From positions 1 through 64,000 of the forward strand of contig JAKSIX010000002.1 of the NCBI GenBank assembly GCA_024398595.1: a stretch of 64,000 nucleotides of DNA. The letters run 5' to 3'. The notes under the pieces are model-generated. The model was not told the DNA's origin. It did not search any database and saw nothing but the letters and a program-made list of their open reading frames with translations. The number at the start of each line of letters is the position of its first letter. The first letter of the stretch is position 1. The position numbers and the translations under genes were made by a program. The DNA comes from Bacteroidaceae bacterium. GTDB taxonomy: Bacteria > Bacteroidota > Bacteroidia > Bacteroidales > Bacteroidaceae. Shown here piece after piece: positions 60,064 through 64,000 of this stretch.

Positions 60064-62397
60064 ATGATGTGCCGGAAATTGTTCAGTTATCTGTGTGTGT
60101 ACGCGACAATATGTATGGTTGCGTCGTGCTCGGTATATAAATATGTTCCGGAAGGAGATTATCTGCTTCACAATGTCAGCGTGGAGTCGGAGGGCAGTAA
60201 TCCGGATAATCTGTCGCAATATGGAAAGTTGTCATACCAGACGCCCAACACAAAATGGCTGGGCCTTTTGAGAATACCATTGAGGGTGTATTCGCTGTCA
60301 GGAAAGAAAAGAGAGGATCCGTCAGATAAAAATCTGTTCCGGCGTATCGGTGAGGAACCTGTCATATTGGATACGATGTTATGTGAGAGTTCCATTGATA
60401 ATATGCGGCACTATCTGAACAATGCAGGATATCTTAAAGCTTCGGTCGGAAAGAGTATAGTGTATTATCGTAAACACAAGGCCGATATTATATATAGAAT
60501 CAACCCGGGGCAGAGGTACAGGATAGGAACATTCGAAAGAGTCATTCCGGACAAGGCAATAGATTCGCTGGCGTATCTGTCTGTACAGGCATCCGCTCCG
60601 CTTGTATCGGCGGGGGTATGGTTTGATGCCTCAGTGCTGGATGCCGAGAGAGACCGGATAATATCAGTCCTTCAGATGAACGGCTATTACGGAGTTGATA
60701 AGGATTGCATATCGTTTGTCGCGGATACCGTCAGCGGATCGTACGATGTCAATCTGACCATGTATGTCAGGCCATACGGAAAGGATGATGCGGGGAATAA
60801 TCTGCCGTACCCTGTACGGTATATTAATTCTGTGAACTATATTCTCGGTGAGAATGCGAATGTGTCCGAAGACCTAAGACGCTATTCCAGGAAGGATGTG
60901 GATGGCTATTCGTATTACTACATTGACAAAGGTGACGGGAGACTGCGCCTGAAACCTAAGATAATCAGAAATCATTCGTTCATAAGCAACGGAGACAGGT
61001 ATGACAGCCGTCGTGTGTCGCGTACCAATACATCTTTGTCGGATATGAGCAGCGTAAGATTCTCGAATATCAGATTTACTGAAAATGAGGAAAATGACTC
61101 TATTGAAGCCGTAGTGTTTATAGCTCCTGACAAAAAATATTCCTTTTCTGCCGAATTGGAGGGGACAAATACGGCCGGGGATCTTGGTGTTGCGGCCTTG
61201 CTGTCATTGACAGACAGAAACATATTCCACGGCGGCGAACAGCTGACTGTGATTCTGCGCGGAGCATTTGAAGCCATCAATAATCTGCCGGGTTATTCCG
61301 GTAACAGCTATCAGGAATATGGTCTGGAAATGAAACTGGATTTCCCTAAACTGATGTTCCCGCTTGTCAGACAGGAGTTTCAGAGGCGCAGCCAGGCAAC
61401 CTCAGAGTTGAACCTGATGTTTAATTCGCAGAACAGACCGGAGTTCAATAAACTCGTGTTTACTTTCGGCTGGGGCTATATTTGGCGTATGAGACGGCAT
61501 CGTCATCAGGTTGATGTGCTGGATATAGATTTCCTGAAAGTGCCTTGGGTGTCTGATCAGTTCAGAAAAGAGTATCTTGATCCTTTGGACAGCAGGTATT
61601 CAATCCTCAGGTACAACTATGAGGATATGCTTTTGTCCAAAATAGGGTATTCATATTATTATTCCAGCGCAGGTTCCAGTTCAAGGATTACAAGACCATT
61701 GACATTGTCGCTCAGATTCAATGCAGAGACATCCGGCAATGTGCTGAATCTTATATCTGGAATTTCGGATGCGGATAAGAACGAATACGGACAATACAAA
61801 TGTATGGGAGTGGCATTTGCCCAATATGTCAGGAGTGATGGGGAGGTTACCTTGAATTGGAGAATAGACAAATGGAATAATCTGCTGTTCCATACGGAAT
61901 ACGGTGTGGCATATCCGTATTCCAATTCAACCAGTGTACCGTTTGAAAAAAGATTCTATTCCGGCGGTGCCAACGGAGTGCGGGGCTGGGCTGTAAGGGA
62001 ACTTGGACCTGGCATCTATCGCGGAGAGGATGATGCAGTGAATTATGTCAGACAGTCGGGTGACGTGAAGCTCGAGGCTACTCTGGAGTTCCGTGCCCAT
62101 CTGTTCTGGAAAGTCAATGCGGCTCTTTTTGCAGATGCCGGTAATGTATGGACTATACGGGAGTATGACGAACAGCCCGGGGGCTTGTTCAGGTTCAATA
62201 CTTTCTACAAACAGATAGGAGTGTCGTGCGGAGCCGGCATAAGGCTTGATTTCAACTTTCTGGTATTGCGACTTGATTACGGCAAGCAGATAATAAATCC
62301 GGCGTACAGCAGCTCAACTCCGGAACATTATCCTTTTACAAACAAAGTAGGTTATCGCGATTATGCCATACATTTCGCGATAGGCTACCCGTTCTGA
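60064..62397 (+). CDS. TamL-like BamA/TamA-family outer-membrane lipoprotein
   Basis: A 777-residue Omp85-superfamily protein. The N-terminus looks like a lipoprotein signal (VASCSVYKYVPEGDYLL, Cys about residue 22). POTRA-like regions cover about residues 30-370, and the C-terminal half is an outer-membrane beta barrel with the Omp85 RFYSGGANGVRGW segment near residue 640 and a terminal aromatic F. Lipid-anchored TamA homologues (TamL) are known in Bacteroidota and work with TamB in outer-membrane protein assembly. Another ATG lies 3 nt later. A promoter-like box between 60050 and 60057 argues against a start at 60025. No tamB is adjacent. Confidence 0.88.
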   Translation: MMCRKLFSYLCVYATICMVASCSVYKYVPEGDYLLHNVSVESEGSNPDNLSQYGKLSYQTPNTKWLGLLRIPLRVYSLSGKKREDPSDKNLFRRIGEEPVILDTMLCESSIDNMRHYLNNAGYLKASVGKSIVYYRKHKADIIYRINPGQRYRIGTFERVIPDKAIDSLAYLSVQASAPLVSAGVWFDASVLDAERDRIISVLQMNGYYGVDKDCISFVADTVSGSYDVNLTMYVRPYGKDDAGNNLPYPVRYINSVNYILGENANVSEDLRRYSRKDVDGYSYYYIDKGDGRLRLKPKIIRNHSFISNGDRYDSRRVSRTNTSLSDMSSVRFSNIRFTENEENDSIEAVVFIAPDKKYSFSAELEGTNTAGDLGVAALLSLTDRNIFHGGEQLTVILRGAFEAINNLPGYSGNSYQEYGLEMKLDFPKLMFPLVRQEFQRRSQATSELNLMFNSQNRPEFNKLVFTFGWGYIWRMRRHRHQVDVLDIDFLKVPWVSDQFRKEYLDPLDSRYSILRYNYEDMLLSKIGYSYYYSSAGSSSRITRPLTLSLRFNAETSGNVLNLISGISDADKNEYGQYKCMGVAFAQYVRSDGEVTLNWRIDKWNNLLFHTEYGVAYPYSNSTSVPFEKRFYSGGANGVRGWAVRELGPGIYRGEDDAVNYVRQSGDVKLEATLEFRAHLFWKVNAALFADAGNVWTIREYDEQPGGLFRFNTFYKQIGVSCGAGIRLDFNFLVLRLDYGKQIINPAYSSSTPEHYPFTNKVGYRDYAIHFAIGYPF

Positions 62398-62434
62398 CAG
62401 TGTAATTGTATGAGAGAAACAAAAGAATATATAT

Positions 62435-63238
62435 ATGAGACTGAAATTTATGAGTCTGGCCAGTGGCAGCAGCGGGAACTGCTATTATCTGGCGGCAGAC
62501 GATGAGGGGATTCTGATTGATGCCGGGATACCGGCACGTCAGATACGCGAACATTTGAGTGACGCAGGAGTGTCTTTCAGCTCAGTCAAGGCCGTGTTTG
62601 TCACACACGACCACGCTGACCATATCAAGGCATTAGGTACGTTAGGCAACAAGTTCTGGCTGCCGATATACGCTACCAGACGCACACACGAGGGGGTGAA
62701 CAACAACTATTGCATGAGTGAGAAACTGGGCGCGATATCGTCCAAATATATAGAGAAGGAGAGCCCTATGGAACTCGGCCCGTTCAGGATAACCGCGTTT
62801 GAGGTGCCTCACGATGGAACTGACAATGTGGGTTATTTCATTGAAGCGGATGGACGTCACTTCTGCTTCGTAACAGACATCGGACATATTACGGAAACGG
62901 TATCTTCGTATATAGTGCGTGCCGATTACCTGATTATGGAGGCGAATTACGATGAGGATATGTTGCGTATGGGACATTATCCACAATTTCTGAAAGACAG
63001 GATAACAAGCCGGTTCGGCCATCTCAGCAATAAGGATACAGCTGAGTTTCTGGCAAAGAATATCACCGGGAATATGAAACATATATGGCTGTGTCATTTG
63101 AGCGGCGAGAACAATCATCCGGAAATTGCCTATAAGACAGTTGAGTTCAGCCTGAGAAGCGTAGGCATAATACCGGGCAAGGATGTTGGACTGACAGCAC
63201 TGAAAAGGACGACGCCTTCGGAATTGTATGAATTTTGA
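62435..63238 (+). CDS. YycJ/WalJ-like metallo-beta-lactamase-fold hydrolase
   Basis: A 267-residue MBL-fold hydrolase. The metal-binding motif THDHADH (about residues 57-63) is complete, followed by VPHDGTDNVGY, the DIGH Asp and a C-terminal HLSGENNHPE His. The start MRLKFMSLASGSSGNCYYL is typical of YycJ/WalJ-like proteins, which are thought to be DNases. It lies 37 nt after tamL and 12 nt before the next gene. The natural substrate is not known. Confidence 0.88.
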   Translation: MRLKFMSLASGSSGNCYYLAADDEGILIDAGIPARQIREHLSDAGVSFSSVKAVFVTHDHADHIKALGTLGNKFWLPIYATRRTHEGVNNNYCMSEKLGAISSKYIEKESPMELGPFRITAFEVPHDGTDNVGYFIEADGRHFCFVTDIGHITETVSSYIVRADYLIMEANYDEDMLRMGHYPQFLKDRITSRFGHLSNKDTAEFLAKNITGNMKHIWLCHLSGENNHPEIAYKTVEFSLRSVGIIPGKDVGLTALKRTTPSELYEF

Positions 63239-63250
63239 AAAACAAAGTAT

Positions 63251-64000
63251 ATGAGAATTGGTAAATATTCATTTGGAACCGGTGACCGCTTTTCTCACGA
63301 GGGCGTGTCGCAATTGGAAGCTCTTGTGCGTGCTGAGAAAGAATTCGGCAGGAGCTTCGTCCCAGTGTGGAACAAGTCTAACCGCGAGCATCAGATAGTA
63401 GGCTCCGAGCCTGCAGATACGCGGGCTGAAGCGGATGCCGCTGTCAGGAGTCTCGGATATGACAGACCATATTTCGTTGATGCCGATCATATCAATATGA
63501 ACAATGTGGACCGTTTTATGGACACGTCGGATTTTTTCACGATTGATGTTGCTGACTATATCGGCAAGGCTGCACCGGAATGCGATATTGATGCTTTTGT
63601 CCGGGCAAACGCCAAATACGTGGGAAAACTGGTGATACCAGGTATAGACCGTCCGTTTGATATGCCGGAGGAAACATTGCGCAGTATAGCCGGGCGTTAT
63701 CTGTTTGCCGTGAGTGAGGCCGGGCGTATTTACAGGCATATAGCCGGAAAGAAGGGTGCGGACAATTTCGTGACTGAAATCTCTATGGACGAGGTGAATG
63801 ATCCGCAGACCCCAGTTGAGTTGTTTTTCATACTTTCGGCTATTGCAGGTGAGGGTATTCCTGTTCAGACCATCGCTCCCAAGTTCACAGGACGTTTCAA
63901 CAAGGGTGTCGATTATGCCGGTGATGTGAACCGCTTCGCTGCGGAGTTTGAGGCTGACCTGCTGGTAATTGATTATGCCGTACGGGAGTTCGGTCTGCCT
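63251..64000 (+). CDS. Tagaturonate epimerase family protein (UxaE), truncated by the window end
   Basis: The first 250 residues of a protein that continues past the window. The start MRIGKYSFGTGDRFSHEGVS and the segments VWNKSNREHQIVGS and YFVDADHINM fit the tagaturonate/fructuronate epimerase family (UxaE), which interconverts D-tagaturonate and D-fructuronate in uronate catabolism. DADH and the TIAPKFTGRFNKGVDY segment likely line the metal and substrate site. It is 12 nt after the MBL hydrolase. It suggests that the cell uses pectin- or uronate-derived sugars. Confidence 0.72.
   Translation, partial: MRIGKYSFGTGDRFSHEGVSQLEALVRAEKEFGRSFVPVWNKSNREHQIVGSEPADTRAEADAAVRSLGYDRPYFVDADHINMNNVDRFMDTSDFFTIDVADYIGKAAPECDIDAFVRANAKYVGKLVIPGIDRPFDMPEETLRSIAGRYLFAVSEAGRIYRHIAGKKGADNFVTEISMDEVNDPQTPVELFFILSAIAGEGIPVQTIAPKFTGRFNKGVDYAGDVNRFAAEFEADLLVIDYAVREFGLP

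Overview
The window comes from a Bacteroidales-type member of the Bacteroidota; the genus is not resolved. The evidence is Bacteroidota-style promoters (TAnnTTTG -7 boxes), a long Ala/Glu-rich tail on ribosomal protein S16, a seven-gene rseC-rnfBCDGEA cluster, a lipoprotein-type BamA/TamA homologue (TamL-like), a DUF4296 lipoprotein after lspA, a type 2 isoleucyl-tRNA synthetase and a YfhO-family membrane protein. No rRNA, tRNA, CRISPR array, insertion sequence or phage gene was seen.

Layout. 1-1926: a PLP aminotransferase-like gene and a LicC-like nucleotidyltransferase. 1936-5735 (-): ettA, a secreted DUF3237 protein and an SLC13 permease. 5885-6448 (-): rpsP. 6667-13194 (+): an esterase gene interrupted by an in-frame stop, then rseC-rnfBCDGEA. 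13379-18279 (+): a lipoprotein flavoprotein reductase, ispE and an alkaline phosphatase. 18289-24301 (-): a type II fatty-acid-synthase-like mini-cluster (ketosynthase, ACP, two hotdog proteins, ketoreductase, phytoene-desaturase-like enzyme) with dnaB at its 3' end. 24500-30402 (+): pheT, yebC, a C_GCAxxG_C_C protein, a winged-helix protein and lepA. 30437-32140 (-): an acyl-CoA ligase. 32518-41730 (+): a surface-glycan island. 41722-46555 (-): YfhO, a second acyl-CoA ligase and a YggS protein. 46653-47894 (+): an ABC permease. 47877-53723 (-): a hisH-hisA-hisF-hisIE-ftsE-lysC-lysA operon. 53802-59234 (+): ileS, dksA-like, lspA and DUF4296. 59218-59970 (-): an rRNA methyltransferase. 60064-64000 (+): tamL-like, a YycJ-like hydrolase and a truncated tagaturonate epimerase.

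The most unusual part is 32518-41730. Eight genes, mostly overlapping or 1 nt apart, encode a flippase, a LicC-like cytidylyltransferase fused to a type I PLP enzyme, an opine dehydrogenase, a LicD phosphotransferase, a truncated or chimeric IspD/TarI-like protein, a short-chain dehydrogenase fused to a TagD-like cytidylyltransferase, a TagB/TagF-like polyol-phosphate transferase and a GT2 glycosyltransferase. Together they read as a small teichoic-acid-like pathway in a Gram-negative. It would make its own CDP-activated amino-alcohol and CDP-activated polyol and transfer both onto a glycan, possibly with an opine decoration. No choline kinase, choline transporter or PEP mutase is present in the window. 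A split version of the LicC/PLP pair, in the opposite gene order, sits at 144-1926. Two paralogous acyl-CoA ligase genes in the same orientation flank the island.

Other points: the isoleucyl-tRNA synthetase carries GIHH instead of HIGH; histidine, lysine/DAP and FtsE genes share one tight operon; and a family of intergenic stem-loops shows compensatory base changes.
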